The position numbers were made by a program, and so were the translations under genes. Below the pieces are notes generated by a model. It saw only the letters and a program-made list of their open reading frames with translations, did not search any database and was not told the DNA's origin. This document shows positions 24,687 through 33,318 of a stretch of 42,950 nt of DNA, one piece after another. The stretch is from Methanobacteriota archaeon (GTDB lineage Archaea; Thermoplasmatota; Poseidoniia; Poseidoniales; Thalassarchaeaceae), in the NCBI GenBank assembly GCA_002725475.1, contig PBPH01000045.1, positions 1 through 42,950 on the forward strand, written 5' to 3'. Numbering within the stretch: the stretch's first letter is position 1; the number at the start of each line of letters is the position of its first letter.

Positions 24687-26078
24687 TCAATCAGCATGTA
24701 CGTCGTTGACGTCTAGCCAAGTTACTTCACAATCCAATTCTAACAATCCAGCGATGCTCGGAACAGTTCTCCCCTCATCTCCATGAACCAATTCTTTGAC
24801 ATAAGTTCCACTTTGAACTCTGACATCCATTTGAATTTCACTTTCATCTGTGATAATATTTTCAATACTTACCACTTTACGATGCCTAACTTTGTCAGCT
24901 CTTCTATGTGCTACGCGCTGTGGTGTTTGTTGTTCTAGAGTAACCCCTTCCATTGAATTGATAGTTTCCTCAACCTTTTCAGCATCGTATTCTCCATGTA
25001 TAAGAAACCGGATAGTGTATGATTTTTCAGCGTCAGTTCCTTTGATTCTTGCCACTTCGGAACGTCTTGAATGGCGTAAATCACTAATTTCAATTCTGCC
25101 TTTCGATGTTGAATTTACTAGTTCCGCCATTTCTTCCAAATCAGCATATCTCCTTTTTGGGCCCTTCATTTCAACAACAAATGGTCTGCCTCGCCCAAGG
25201 CATCTAACGTCGATATCTTCTCTTCCCATTCCGTGAAATGCAGTGTCTCTGGCATCAAATGCGGCCCTCAGTGGTTCCCCAATCAAATCTTGAACGCTAG
25301 TGGCATATTGCTGGCCAGTTCCATCACATGATACACAACCCCCATCACGTCCTTTACAGGATCGACAGGGCCAACGAGTCTGAGGAATTCCTCTTTCCAA
25401 TTTTCTATATCTACCGTAGAGATAGAGCGAGCGTAATTCAATAGTCGGCTCAAGAGTTAATGTATCAATTAGTAGCATCACCTCTGGTTTTTCTTTCACT
25501 AAGGTAACGTCATTTAATTTTGAAGACAATTTAGTTCCCAAAGCGTCGTTAAAGGCAGATTTTAGCGCTTGGCTTCCGTTTGCTCCAAACTGAGTACGTA
25601 GATCATCTTCAGTAACAACCTGATCTTTGGCAAAATGGGCTCCTAGTTGCAACTTACTAAATTCAAATTTAATTAATTGATTTGATACTAATTCTGCAAT
25701 TGATTCAATATCAACGAAGAGGTCTTCACAAAATGGGCAATATTCGACACTTTCGTCTTTTTTTGCTCCTCTATTAATTGATTCGTCCCTCAACTCGGCA
25801 CCGATTTTTTCAATTTCTTCCCAATTGAATGGCTTTCCTGATAGACGAGCAATACAATGGTTACAAGCACCCATCATGACGAGATTATCCAACCCATCAT
25901 CTGACGGTGGTGGTGAATAAACAACTAATTCACCTAATTCTAAATCGTATTCACTTTCTTCTTCTTCTTCAACTTCTTCTAAAGGCACTAAATCAGCCCA
26001 AGGGTCGTAAGCAGAGCCATAACCTGCAGAAGCAAAATTGCTCCAATCATCATCTTCGGTATTCTCTTCTTCGGACAT
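24687..26078 (-). CDS. pus10: tRNA pseudouridine synthase Pus10
   Basis: 463 residues. An acidic N-terminal extension of about 55 residues precedes a zinc-binding and THUMP-containing accessory domain with CNHC (72-75) and CPFC (114-117). The catalytic domain begins near 210: SLYLYGRYRKLERGIPQTRW, a second Cys cluster (CRSCKG, CVSCDG), then HGMGREDIDVRCLGRGRPFV with the catalytic Asp (about 288), and QSGTYVKELVHGDEGRT near the end. Pus10 makes pseudouridine at positions 54 and 55 of archaeal tRNAs. The extra CxxC pairs in the catalytic domain also occur in archaeal homologues. AGGGT precedes the ATG. Confidence 0.95.
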   Translation of the reverse strand: MSEEENTEDDDWSNFASAGYGSAYDPWADLVPLEEVEEEEESEYDLELGELVVYSPPPSDDGLDNLVMMGACNHCIARLSGKPFNWEEIEKIGAELRDESINRGAKKDESVEYCPFCEDLFVDIESIAELVSNQLIKFEFSKLQLGAHFAKDQVVTEDDLRTQFGANGSQALKSAFNDALGTKLSSKLNDVTLVKEKPEVMLLIDTLTLEPTIELRSLYLYGRYRKLERGIPQTRWPCRSCKGRDGGCVSCDGTGQQYATSVQDLIGEPLRAAFDARDTAFHGMGREDIDVRCLGRGRPFVVEMKGPKRRYADLEEMAELVNSTSKGRIEISDLRHSRRSEVARIKGTDAEKSYTIRFLIHGEYDAEKVEETINSMEGVTLEQQTPQRVAHRRADKVRHRKVVSIENIITDESEIQMDVRVQSGTYVKELVHGDEGRTVPSIAGLLELDCEVTWLDVNDVHAD

Positions 26079-26174
26079 TGTATGACCCTATGCCGCCGAA
26101 CGGGGAGACCGGTCGATTGCAAATCTCCGACTTGCTCCTCCTTCAAGAGACTATGCTATCTTTAGATGGGTGAA

Positions 26175-29100
26175 TTAGATCAATTTAGCATCTTTAAGAA
26201 CAGATCTATATGATATGATTCCTAACATTCCACAGGCAATAATCAAAGATGCAATTAAGGAGAAGAAAATCATTGCTGCCGAGAAGGTCCCAAATAGGGA
26301 GAAGAAGCCCATTGGTGATAGAGAGATTACTAGGAATCCAAGAATATCTGATGCTGCAGAGCCGATTAATGCTACACCAGATGCCCCACCAACGGCAATG
26401 ATGCTTGCTAGAACCGTTTCACCTCTGTATCTCTCTTCCCTGAATCTTTCAATTACATGAATCACATAGTCAATTCCCACACCAAGTGATAATGTTGCAA
26501 TAGCAACGGTTACCATGTTCAAACCATAACCTAGCAATGCAATCAGTCCATACAACCAAATTACTACTACTAGTATAGGTCCAGTAGTTAGTAGTGACAG
26601 GGCTAGAGAATCGTGACCCCAAACGACGCTAGCTATCAAAGCAAAGATGCCCACAATCATGGCAATCATTGATCCTGCAATCATTGAGGTCACAGACCAC
26701 GCCGCGAGTCCAATGGCGAGTGGAACAAAACCAAATGACAAGGTTGCCCAAAGTGCCCCACTCTCGACATTTATTTTCATTCGTTCTTTATTCTCCAATA
26801 CCGTGGGGCGGAATCCCCACCATAATGTCATTACACAGAAAATTACGCCTAGCAATAACGTTGATTGCATCTCATTTTGTAAAGATGAGGCTGCTACATA
26901 GCGAGCAACTGGCTCACCGGTAGCAATCGCCCATGTAACCGGAAATTCATCGTTGGAAAAAGCATCATCCAAGTTTCCCTTTGTTTTCATGTCATCATCC
27001 GAGAGGTTATCAAACGGGGATAAATCACGATATAGTTCTGCTAAAGCTTTCTCAACAATCGGAAATTGTTCGGGTTGTCTAAGTCCATAACGAAGTATCA
27101 TTCGTTCATAACGGGGGATACTACCATCTTCCGCTAACCAAGGTTTGTTTGGGTCTAGTGGTCGGTCAGGTGAAATGTATAGAGCCATAATTGTCGGCGG
27201 TAGTTGTGGAGTAGAATTTGTTTCTGGGATCCCATGAACGGAAACAAAACCAACTAGGAATCGTAGGCAATCCTCATCATCAACCATCGGCAATCCGAAA
27301 TTTGATCGATTACAGTTTACCCCACCTAGTGAATCAGTGGGGTCCCATCCTGCCTGTGCAAACTGAGTGATGTTGTTTGCCATTGCAAGAATTGCTAGAT
27401 TAACGAGGATATCGTACCCACCCAAATCTACATTCCCATCTGCCGAAATAGAAAATCTATCGGGATCATCAGGGCCACGGATATTCATATTTGCTCGAGT
27501 TTCAAGTATTGCAGAATACACGCGTGGGTCAACAACATCTCCTTCAATTAAAATTTCACCAGGTTCTCCTTCTGAATAGAAACGTGTGTTAACTAGGGAT
27601 ACAACAGTGGCGAAATCGGACTCCTCATCGAAGAAATCTTCCACTTTGAAATCCCCTTCAAGACTAAACATCATAGGTGCGGCTAATGTAGAAATTAGTA
27701 GTGCTACAATCACTACAAGGGGTCCCGCAATTGCCGAAGTTTTTGCTACATTTGCCAACCAATCACTAGGAACCAAGTGAATTGTTGAACTATCTTCAGG
27801 TTCTAGTTTCTCCCTTTTTTCCATCCATTTATCCACATCTAGTCTTACTATAGGAACCCACAAGCCTGTTAGAACAAAGGCTGAAAAAACACCAAGGGCA
27901 GCTTCTATTCCAAATGAGCGAAGAGCAGGGATATCTGAAACGAGATTAGCCGAAAAAGCAGCCATTGTAGTCATTGATGTTAGTAAAATTGCACGACCTA
28001 CGCGACTTACTGATATTGCGGCAGAACTATTACAATCCAATCCCTTTTTCCTTTCCTCTTTGTAACGGTGTAGGACATGTAAACTATCATCAATTCCTAG
28101 AGCAAGAATGAGTATTGGTAGTAGATTTGAGAATTGACTTCTCTCAATTAATGGATATCCAACGGCTTGACTTGCCTGTCCAATCCATCCAATGAGGCCA
28201 AACATCCATAATAGACTCAAACTCAAACCAGCTGATACAATACCAACATCACTCCAACGACGTAGGCTTGCCCAAAGAAGAATCAATACGACAAATCCCA
28301 TTAAAATTATTAGAGAATAACTCTCTAGTAATTCTCTATTTACTTCAACATTAATTCCTTCGGCAATTACAAAGGTTAGCGTTAAGTCATCAGATTCTCT
28401 CATTGAATTTTCTAATGATACTAACGCCCACTCCCATGAACAAGCTCCTTCACCTGACTCAATAGAGTTTAAACAAAATTCAGAATCTCTTTCGGGCGGG
28501 GTTGTAACTACCTTGAAACCATTCCATTTGTAGCCTGATTCTTTCCTTGCATCTATCCATTCTGAAGTCCATCCGGCATCTTCAGCATCACCCATGTCAA
28601 ATTGAATCAAAATCCATGTGGAACTTGCTGACCAACGTCCATTACCCCATGTAGCCCCATCCCAACTTCCATTTTTTGTTAAAGAACCGCCTATTGGCCC
28701 AATTACTCCATCCTCTGCGGCATGAAACCCTCGATCAATCGATAACCATCTAAGGAAAATACCATCACTACCTTCGATAATCCTTTGAACAGCAAGATCA
28801 ATGTGCGCTTGAGTTATTTGCGGATCATCAAAAGTAATACAATCTAATTCCCCACAATCAGTCCAATTTGTTTTTGGGGGAAGTGCTGCACCAAATGGGC
28901 TGAAGGTTGGTTTGGTTAGTATTGATTCTCCTGCCATGAATGAACGAATTTGGTCCGGGACAGTAATTACTCCATGGTACTGAACAAGTGTCACATCAGA
29001 AACGATTGGCCTATAGAATTCAGAAATTGGATTTGCTCTTGCCACCTCTGCTTTACTGTCAATTTCTCTCAAAACTGATAGATTTAATATCCCTCCAACT

Positions 29101-29417
29101 GGCTCAAAAACACCTCCTGCATCTCCAGAATAAGAAATCATTTCGTCAGCATAGATTAACCCCGGCTCAACACCATGCAATGAAGGGTCACGAATTGTGA
29201 CAGCGTACCCCACAACTTGTTCATTGGTGGGGAACTCGTTTTGAATTACTTCACGAGCGTCCAATTCAGGTGAATCCAGATTATATGATTCCATATCAAT
29301 TGGTGTTAGTGCATAAATCATTCCTGGAATCATCAATAAAGAAATTACTAGGATTGAAATATGAAATAGTCTGCGATTTGGGATGAGTAAATCAGCAACT
29401 CTATCGAAGTCCCGCAC
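26175..29417 (-). CDS. RND/MMPL-family transporter with two sterol-sensing-like halves
   Basis: 1080 residues from a GTG start. The topology is the RND one: membrane helix 1 near residue 25, a large external loop (~45-360), five or six helices, a second helix and large loop (~555-830), and a final helical bundle. The paired signatures are ALGIDDSLHVLHRYKEER in the first half and LSLGVGIDYVIHVIERFREE in the second, with the conserved Asp residues of the proton relay. Similar proteins export lipids or hydrophobic compounds (MMPL, HpnN) or carry protein cargo (SecDF). No membrane-fusion or outer-membrane partner is nearby. It is divergent from rpl21e. Confidence 0.9.
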   Translation of the reverse strand: MRDFDRVADLLIPNRRLFHISILVISLLMIPGMIYALTPIDMESYNLDSPELDAREVIQNEFPTNEQVVGYAVTIRDPSLHGVEPGLIYADEMISYSGDAGGVFEPVGGILNLSVLREIDSKAEVARANPISEFYRPIVSDVTLVQYHGVITVPDQIRSFMAGESILTKPTFSPFGAALPPKTNWTDCGELDCITFDDPQITQAHIDLAVQRIIEGSDGIFLRWLSIDRGFHAAEDGVIGPIGGSLTKNGSWDGATWGNGRWSASSTWILIQFDMGDAEDAGWTSEWIDARKESGYKWNGFKVVTTPPERDSEFCLNSIESGEGACSWEWALVSLENSMRESDDLTLTFVIAEGINVEVNRELLESYSLIILMGFVVLILLWASLRRWSDVGIVSAGLSLSLLWMFGLIGWIGQASQAVGYPLIERSQFSNLLPILILALGIDDSLHVLHRYKEERKKGLDCNSSAAISVSRVGRAILLTSMTTMAAFSANLVSDIPALRSFGIEAALGVFSAFVLTGLWVPIVRLDVDKWMEKREKLEPEDSSTIHLVPSDWLANVAKTSAIAGPLVVIVALLISTLAAPMMFSLEGDFKVEDFFDEESDFATVVSLVNTRFYSEGEPGEILIEGDVVDPRVYSAILETRANMNIRGPDDPDRFSISADGNVDLGGYDILVNLAILAMANNITQFAQAGWDPTDSLGGVNCNRSNFGLPMVDDEDCLRFLVGFVSVHGIPETNSTPQLPPTIMALYISPDRPLDPNKPWLAEDGSIPRYERMILRYGLRQPEQFPIVEKALAELYRDLSPFDNLSDDDMKTKGNLDDAFSNDEFPVTWAIATGEPVARYVAASSLQNEMQSTLLLGVIFCVMTLWWGFRPTVLENKERMKINVESGALWATLSFGFVPLAIGLAAWSVTSMIAGSMIAMIVGIFALIASVVWGHDSLALSLLTTGPILVVVIWLYGLIALLGYGLNMVTVAIATLSLGVGIDYVIHVIERFREERYRGETVLASIIAVGGASGVALIGSAASDILGFLVISLSPMGFFSLFGTFSAAMIFFSLIASLIIACGMLGIISYRSVLKDAKLI

Positions 29418-29578
29418 TATTATCCCTAACCATTCCGCGAGTCCTCATACTCTTCAAACAACCTATTATCCGTTTTGAATTCCATTTTTCAATTTGATAT
29501 GAAGGGGTTGAATAAAGAGAACAAAATGATCAATATTTGACTCAAAGCCTCAAAATAGATGTTTGATTGAATCCGACG

Positions 29579-29590
29579 CGCTTAATTAGG
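29579..29590 (+). promoter_or_regulatory. Putative TATA box for the rpl21e-rpo4 operon
   Basis: CGCTTAATTAGG lies about 25 bases before a predicted start near 29612, inside the 220-base gap between the divergent RND gene and rpl21e. It is the best AT-rich element close to the gene; prediction by position only. Confidence 0.35.
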
Positions 29591-29606
29591 GGCGGCAGGT
29601 CGCCGA

Positions 29607-29623
29607 GTTCCCCTTAGGGGAAC
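29607..29623 (+). promoter_or_regulatory. Leader hairpin before rpl21e (GTTCCCC-TTA-GGGGAAC)
   Basis: A perfect seven-base-pair inverted repeat with a three-base loop ends four bases before the ribosome binding site TGGAGGC of rpl21e. If transcription starts upstream, this stem sits in the 5' leader and could affect translation or serve as a protein-binding site. Confidence 0.45.
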
Positions 29624-29637
29624 AATGGAGGCATCAG

Positions 29638-29928
29638 ATGCGCCGAACACATGGTACTCGTCAAGGAACCCGCACGATTGCTAGCCGTAGCAAGAAGGAG
29701 CGCGGTCGCCTATTCATTAGGAGGGTTATGCACCCTTACGAAATCGGTGATAATGTATCAATTGTAATCGATGGTGGTCAGCAGAAAGGAATGCCACATC
29801 GCAGATTTCAAGGCAGAACCGGTACAATATCAGGTAAGCAGGGCCGTGCATATGTTGTGTCTGTTAAAGATGGAAATAAAGCAAAGACAGTAGTCAGCCG
29901 GCCTGAACATTTGCGTCCAGCTGAGTGA
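29638..29928 (+). CDS. rpl21e: Ribosomal protein L21e
   Basis: 96 residues, the usual length. The sequence is strongly basic and matches archaeal/eukaryotic L21e: RRTHGTRQGTR, GDNVSIVIDGGQQKGMPHRRFQGRTGTI, then GNKAKTVVSRPEHLRP. The ATG follows GGAGGCATCAG. It is the first gene of a conserved archaeal run with rpo4, DUF655 and ksgA. Confidence 0.96.
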   Translation: MRRTHGTRQGTRTIASRSKKERGRLFIRRVMHPYEIGDNVSIVIDGGQQKGMPHRRFQGRTGTISGKQGRAYVVSVKDGNKAKTVVSRPEHLRPAE

Positions 29929-29937
29929 GGTGATAAG

Positions 29938-30303
29938 ATGAGTGATGAACGTAGATACATAGATTATGCCACAGTTAGAGACGCACTAGAGGACGCTCAA
30001 AACCGTAGGGGCGAATTATCCTATGAGCAAAATATGGCACTAAACCACGCTACTTGGGCTGCTAGTGAAGCAAGAAACGGTATCGAGACAAGCACTGATG
30101 TGTTTAATCAACTTCTAACAGCATTAATGGAAGTTGATAAGTTGGAACCAGTTCCAGAGATTGCTGCAAAGATTGCAGAAATTATTCCAGTTCAAGCTCA
30201 AGATGTTAAGGCAATTCTCGCATCAAAGAGGGTTGTTATGGATGATAGTGAAGTCGAGCATGTAGTTACCATTGTTCGACAACATGTAGGATACGAGGGA
30301 TGA
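29938..30303 (+). CDS. rpo4: RNA polymerase subunit Rpo4 (RpoF)
   Basis: 121 residues. The archaeal Rpo4/Rpb4 family is recognised by the helical C-terminal HRDC-like domain (IAAKIAEIIPVQAQDVKAIL) and its position straight after rpl21e. With Rpo7 it forms the stalk of archaeal RNA polymerase that contacts nascent RNA. The ATG follows GAGGTGATAAG, overlapping the end of rpl21e, which indicates coupling. Confidence 0.92.
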   Translation: MSDERRYIDYATVRDALEDAQNRRGELSYEQNMALNHATWAASEARNGIETSTDVFNQLLTALMEVDKLEPVPEIAAKIAEIIPVQAQDVKAILASKRVVMDDSEVEHVVTIVRQHVGYEG

Positions 30304-30355
30304 AAGCGTTAAGCGCGCCCTTAATTGGTAATGCCTATTTCGACGGGTTGGTAGT

Positions 30356-30943
30356 ATGCAGGGCGGAAGCGACCGAGACAGCCGCGGAGAGGATTTACCG
30401 TGGGCAAATGAAACTCACTGCCGAGTTCTTTCACAGGAAGGGAGCGGCGAAGGTGGCGGAGTGATCAATTGCATCACAGAAAATCACCTTCATCTCATAA
30501 AAGCAAGAACCAAACCTGGTTGTGGCAATCTTGCTTCAGGGCAGAAATTAGCCTTCCCAGAAGATGAATCAAGTGAAATTGCCATGGTACTTGGTCGTGG
30601 AAGGTATCGGGAATTACCAAATACGGCACAATTAGCAATAGTTGATGTGGTTAAGCAAATATTGTCTGACAATCCAAAGCCCAGCCTCACATTTTACAAT
30701 AGAGCGGGGCCGGTATCTCTCAAATTCCATGCCTTTCAATTATTACCTGGTATTGGTCCTTCAAAAGCTCAAAAGATGATGCAGAGTAGAACTAGCATGG
30801 GTTGGTTTTCATTTGAAGAAGTTGATGAAGCCTGCGAAATTGATTCTTTACAATTGATTGCAGAGAGATTGGTTGAAGAACTGGAAGACCCAAAAATGGT
30901 ACCCAGTTTGCTTCAAAATGTAGTTCGAGTTACGGAAGTCTGA
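30356..30943 (+). CDS. DUF655 family protein with helix-hairpin-helix motif
   Basis: 195 residues. The DUF655 family is suggested by the N-terminal beta region (CRVLSQEG, ENHLHLIKARTK, LASGQKLAF), the middle (YRELPNTAQLAIVDVVKQIL, FYNRAGPVSLKFHAFQLLPG) and the helix-hairpin-helix LLPGIGPSKAQKMM at about 128-141, followed by DSLQLIAERLVEEL. The family is archaeal and usually sits between rpo4 and ksgA, as here. The motif suggests RNA or DNA binding; biochemical role unknown. The start is uncertain: ATG 30356 lacks a clear ribosome binding site. Confidence 0.88.
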   Translation: MQGGSDRDSRGEDLPWANETHCRVLSQEGSGEGGGVINCITENHLHLIKARTKPGCGNLASGQKLAFPEDESSEIAMVLGRGRYRELPNTAQLAIVDVVKQILSDNPKPSLTFYNRAGPVSLKFHAFQLLPGIGPSKAQKMMQSRTSMGWFSFEEVDEACEIDSLQLIAERLVEELEDPKMVPSLLQNVVRVTEV

Positions 30944-30947
30944 GGAT

Positions 30948-31901
30948 ATGTCAGATTTGGTGCCGAATGGCAATGATGTAGTTAGTGAGTTAGTAGACCT
31001 TTTACTAGATAGGATTCATATTGACAAAGAACTTGGTCAACATTTTTTGATAAATGAAAAAATCCTACAAAGAGCAGTAGAAATTTCTGGCGCAGGCGCC
31101 GATTCTCATATTCTTGAGATTGGCCCCGGCCCTGGTACACTTACACATTTCCTTCTTGCACTTGGTTCAAAGGTTACTGCGATTGAGTTTGATGGAATGG
31201 TTGTAGAGCACCTACAAAGAGTACATTCTCAAGCAATTGAAAGTGGCCAACTTTGTTTGGTTAAAGGCGATGCTTTACACGTTGCTTGGCCCAAAGATTT
31301 GACACATGTTGTGAGTAACCCTCCATACCAAATTTCAAGCCCTTTATTATCAAAAATTGATAATTGGCAAAATGAAGCAAAACGGCGGGATGATAATGAA
31401 TTACAATCAGTAGTTTTGTTATTACAAGAGGAATTTGCCAGTCGTTTAACTATGGAATTTGGTATAGCATCTAGGGGCCCTCTTGGTATTAATATGGCCC
31501 TTAACTGGCAATGCTCTCTTGATTTGAAAGTCCCACCTCATTCATTTACACCACACCCAGAGGTGCATAGCAGATTGGTATTACTCAAACCTAGAAATTT
31601 GATGGATGAACTCGATATAGAGGTGGAACCTCGTTTGGTAAAGAGAATGGTCGATCATGCATTTGCAGAAAGGCGTAGGAAAATGAGAAACCGGCTGAAG
31701 GGCACACCTCGAAAAATAGAACGGGTTCCAAATTGGAATAGGAAAATTTGGAGGCAAGTTGCAGACAAATTATTGAGTGGTAAAGAAGACATTAATTTAG
31801 GGTCTGGTTGGGAAGATTTCAGGCCAGAAGATTTGGAAGTAAATGAATGGCTGATATTAGCTCAAAAGTTTGAACACATCAATAATGAATTAGTTGAATG
31901 A
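30948..31901 (+). CDS. rsmA: 16S rRNA dimethyladenosine transferase KsgA/RsmA (Dim1)
   Basis: 317 residues. The SAM-binding motif LEIGPGPGTL is at about 49-58 and the catalytic motif SNPPYQI at about 124-130. ELGQHFLINEKI is the family N-terminal signature. The C-terminal domain is somewhat long and basic. The enzyme dimethylates two adjacent adenines near the 3' end of 16S rRNA and checks small-subunit assembly. The ATG follows GAGG, four bases after the DUF655 stop. Confidence 0.95.
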   Translation: MSDLVPNGNDVVSELVDLLLDRIHIDKELGQHFLINEKILQRAVEISGAGADSHILEIGPGPGTLTHFLLALGSKVTAIEFDGMVVEHLQRVHSQAIESGQLCLVKGDALHVAWPKDLTHVVSNPPYQISSPLLSKIDNWQNEAKRRDDNELQSVVLLLQEEFASRLTMEFGIASRGPLGINMALNWQCSLDLKVPPHSFTPHPEVHSRLVLLKPRNLMDELDIEVEPRLVKRMVDHAFAERRRKMRNRLKGTPRKIERVPNWNRKIWRQVADKLLSGKEDINLGSGWEDFRPEDLEVNEWLILAQKFEHINNELVE

Positions 31902-31927
31902 ACAATTTGTCAGTTTATCTGTTAAAC

Positions 31928-31970
31928 GGGGGGTTCAAAGCAGACCCCCGGCTCCGGGAACATCGGGGGG
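31928..31970 (+). promoter_or_regulatory. Leader with one C-run competing for three G-runs
   Basis: The run CCCCC (31945-31949) can pair with GGGGGG upstream (31928-31933), with CGGG (31955-31958, via CCCG 31947-31950), or with GGGGGG downstream (31965-31970). The last run is the likely ribosome binding site for the GTG at 31978. The pairings exclude each other, so this could be an on/off switch. No known riboswitch class is recognised. Confidence 0.45.
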
Positions 31971-31977
31971 ATGACGC

Positions 31978-33066
31978 GTGGCGAAGAAGGACACCTATCT
32001 TGCACTCTTGAGAAGGGGGGTTGATGAGGTAACTGCTCAAACACTAGCAGATGCCGGCTTGACTATTGGGAAACTGAAAGATATTACAGAAGAACAGTTA
32101 GTTGGTAACTACGGTTTGAAAAAGAAAATCGCAAACTCAGTCATCGAAGTAATCAAATCTGGCCCTACTGGAGCAGGTTCTGAAAAGTTTCTTTCAAAGG
32201 TTCTTTCAACCCCTAAGAAGTTGGATAGGATCGACAAACAAAGATTACGCAGACAACAGAAAGATTACCTAGCAGAAATTATAGAGCAGAAAGAAAGAAT
32301 TAGAGAGGCTAAAGTTGAGGCTTTTCGAAGTAAGAAGTTGGTAATGATTAGGCTTGGTAAAAGTATAGAGTTGATTTGTAAATTAGAGAACAACCTTGAG
32401 GAAGAAGGCAAGTCAGAAATGCGTTCAAAAATCAATGATCAACTTGAAACACGTGGCTTGGAAGCAGCCCGTGACCATGAATTATTGAACCTGACTGGAA
32501 CGCCACAAGATATTGCTGATTTCCGTCGAAAGGTAGTTCCTGTGTTATGTTTGTACGCCTGCCCAGAGTGTGGCGAGGAGACCGATCCAGTTGGAGGGAA
32601 CTTGAATCAAGATAATCCGGAAGGTTGGAGTTTTATCTGTTGGGATTGTGAAACAGAATTTTCAGCACATATGGTTGATCGAGTAGAAACGTTCCTTAAC
32701 AACGGAAAGCACATTTCAATCGATGAGAAAAAGGGACCAAGGATTCCGATTGCCGTACGTCCTAAGGAATCCGCTTTACCATCGGTTGATGACATGCTCA
32801 GGGCCGATTTGGAACAAACCGGTGCTACTGCAGAGATGCTTGAAGCAGCAGTATCTGAAAGCAAGTTAACTGGTGGGTTGATGGATATCAATGACTGGAT
32901 AGATCAAACATTGGCTGCTAAGGGATACATCCAAGCTCAAGAAGATCGTGAAGATTTCATTGTAGCTACTGGTGCAGGCGCTACTAAATTCAACAAGTGG
33001 ATGAAGAAAGCGGGTCTCGTTTTCAATAAGCAAACTGGCCGTTGGACTCGCTGGTCAGATCGCTGA
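31978..33066 (+). CDS. Helix-hairpin-helix / zinc-ribbon protein of unknown function
   Basis: 362 residues from GTG 31978, behind GGGGGGATGACGC. The N-terminal ~60 residues resemble a SAM/HhH-type domain (RRGVDEVTAQTLADAGLT, LVGNYGLKKKIANSVIEVI). A basic coiled-coil-like segment follows (about 75-130, rich in Arg/Lys/Glu). A zinc ribbon has CPEC near 195 and CWDC near 220. The end is Lys/Trp-rich (WMKKAGLVFNKQTGRW). No catalytic motif was found. HhH, basic and zinc-ribbon parts together suggest nucleic acid or ribosome binding, and the ksgA neighbour hints at RNA or ribosome biogenesis. I do not recognise the family. Confidence 0.7.
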   Translation: MAKKDTYLALLRRGVDEVTAQTLADAGLTIGKLKDITEEQLVGNYGLKKKIANSVIEVIKSGPTGAGSEKFLSKVLSTPKKLDRIDKQRLRRQQKDYLAEIIEQKERIREAKVEAFRSKKLVMIRLGKSIELICKLENNLEEEGKSEMRSKINDQLETRGLEAARDHELLNLTGTPQDIADFRRKVVPVLCLYACPECGEETDPVGGNLNQDNPEGWSFICWDCETEFSAHMVDRVETFLNNGKHISIDEKKGPRIPIAVRPKESALPSVDDMLRADLEQTGATAEMLEAAVSESKLTGGLMDINDWIDQTLAAKGYIQAQEDREDFIVATGAGATKFNKWMKKAGLVFNKQTGRWTRWSDR

Positions 33067-33093
33067 AGAATTTCTAGAATAGGTTGCACAGGG

Positions 33094-33306
33094 GTGCGTG
33101 ATTTAGAAAATAAAGGTATGAGTGTTGAAATGGATTCATTACTTGTTGTTTTCATCATATTTGATATCATGATTTTATTTCTAATCTATAGGTTCATGGC
33201 TAAGAAACTAGGAAATAAAATTGACTTGGTAGAGAAGAGACAGCGTTCTAGATGGGAAAGGGATGAAGCAAAACTGATTTCAGCATTTGAAAATGAAGAG
33301 GAGTGA
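33094..33306 (+). CDS. Small single-pass membrane protein
   Basis: 70 residues from GTG 33094; ATG 33118 is an alternative start giving 62 residues. One hydrophobic helix (SLLVVFIIFDIMILFLIYRF, about 15-34) is followed by a charged cytoplasmic tail (KRQRSRWERDEAKLISAFENEEE). It follows the HhH gene after 27 bases on the same strand. No family recognised. Ribosome binding sites for both starts are weak. Confidence 0.5.
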   Translation: MRDLENKGMSVEMDSLLVVFIIFDIMILFLIYRFMAKKLGNKIDLVEKRQRSRWERDEAKLISAFENEEE

Positions 33307-33318
33307 ATAATTTCCTTA

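Noticed and set aside
26090-26160. Possible tRNA-like stretch with a TTGCAAA element near CGGGGAGACCGGTCG between pus10 and the RND gene
   Set aside because: Neither strand gives an acceptor stem, anticodon stem and T-arm together; the GCA loop has mismatched flanks.
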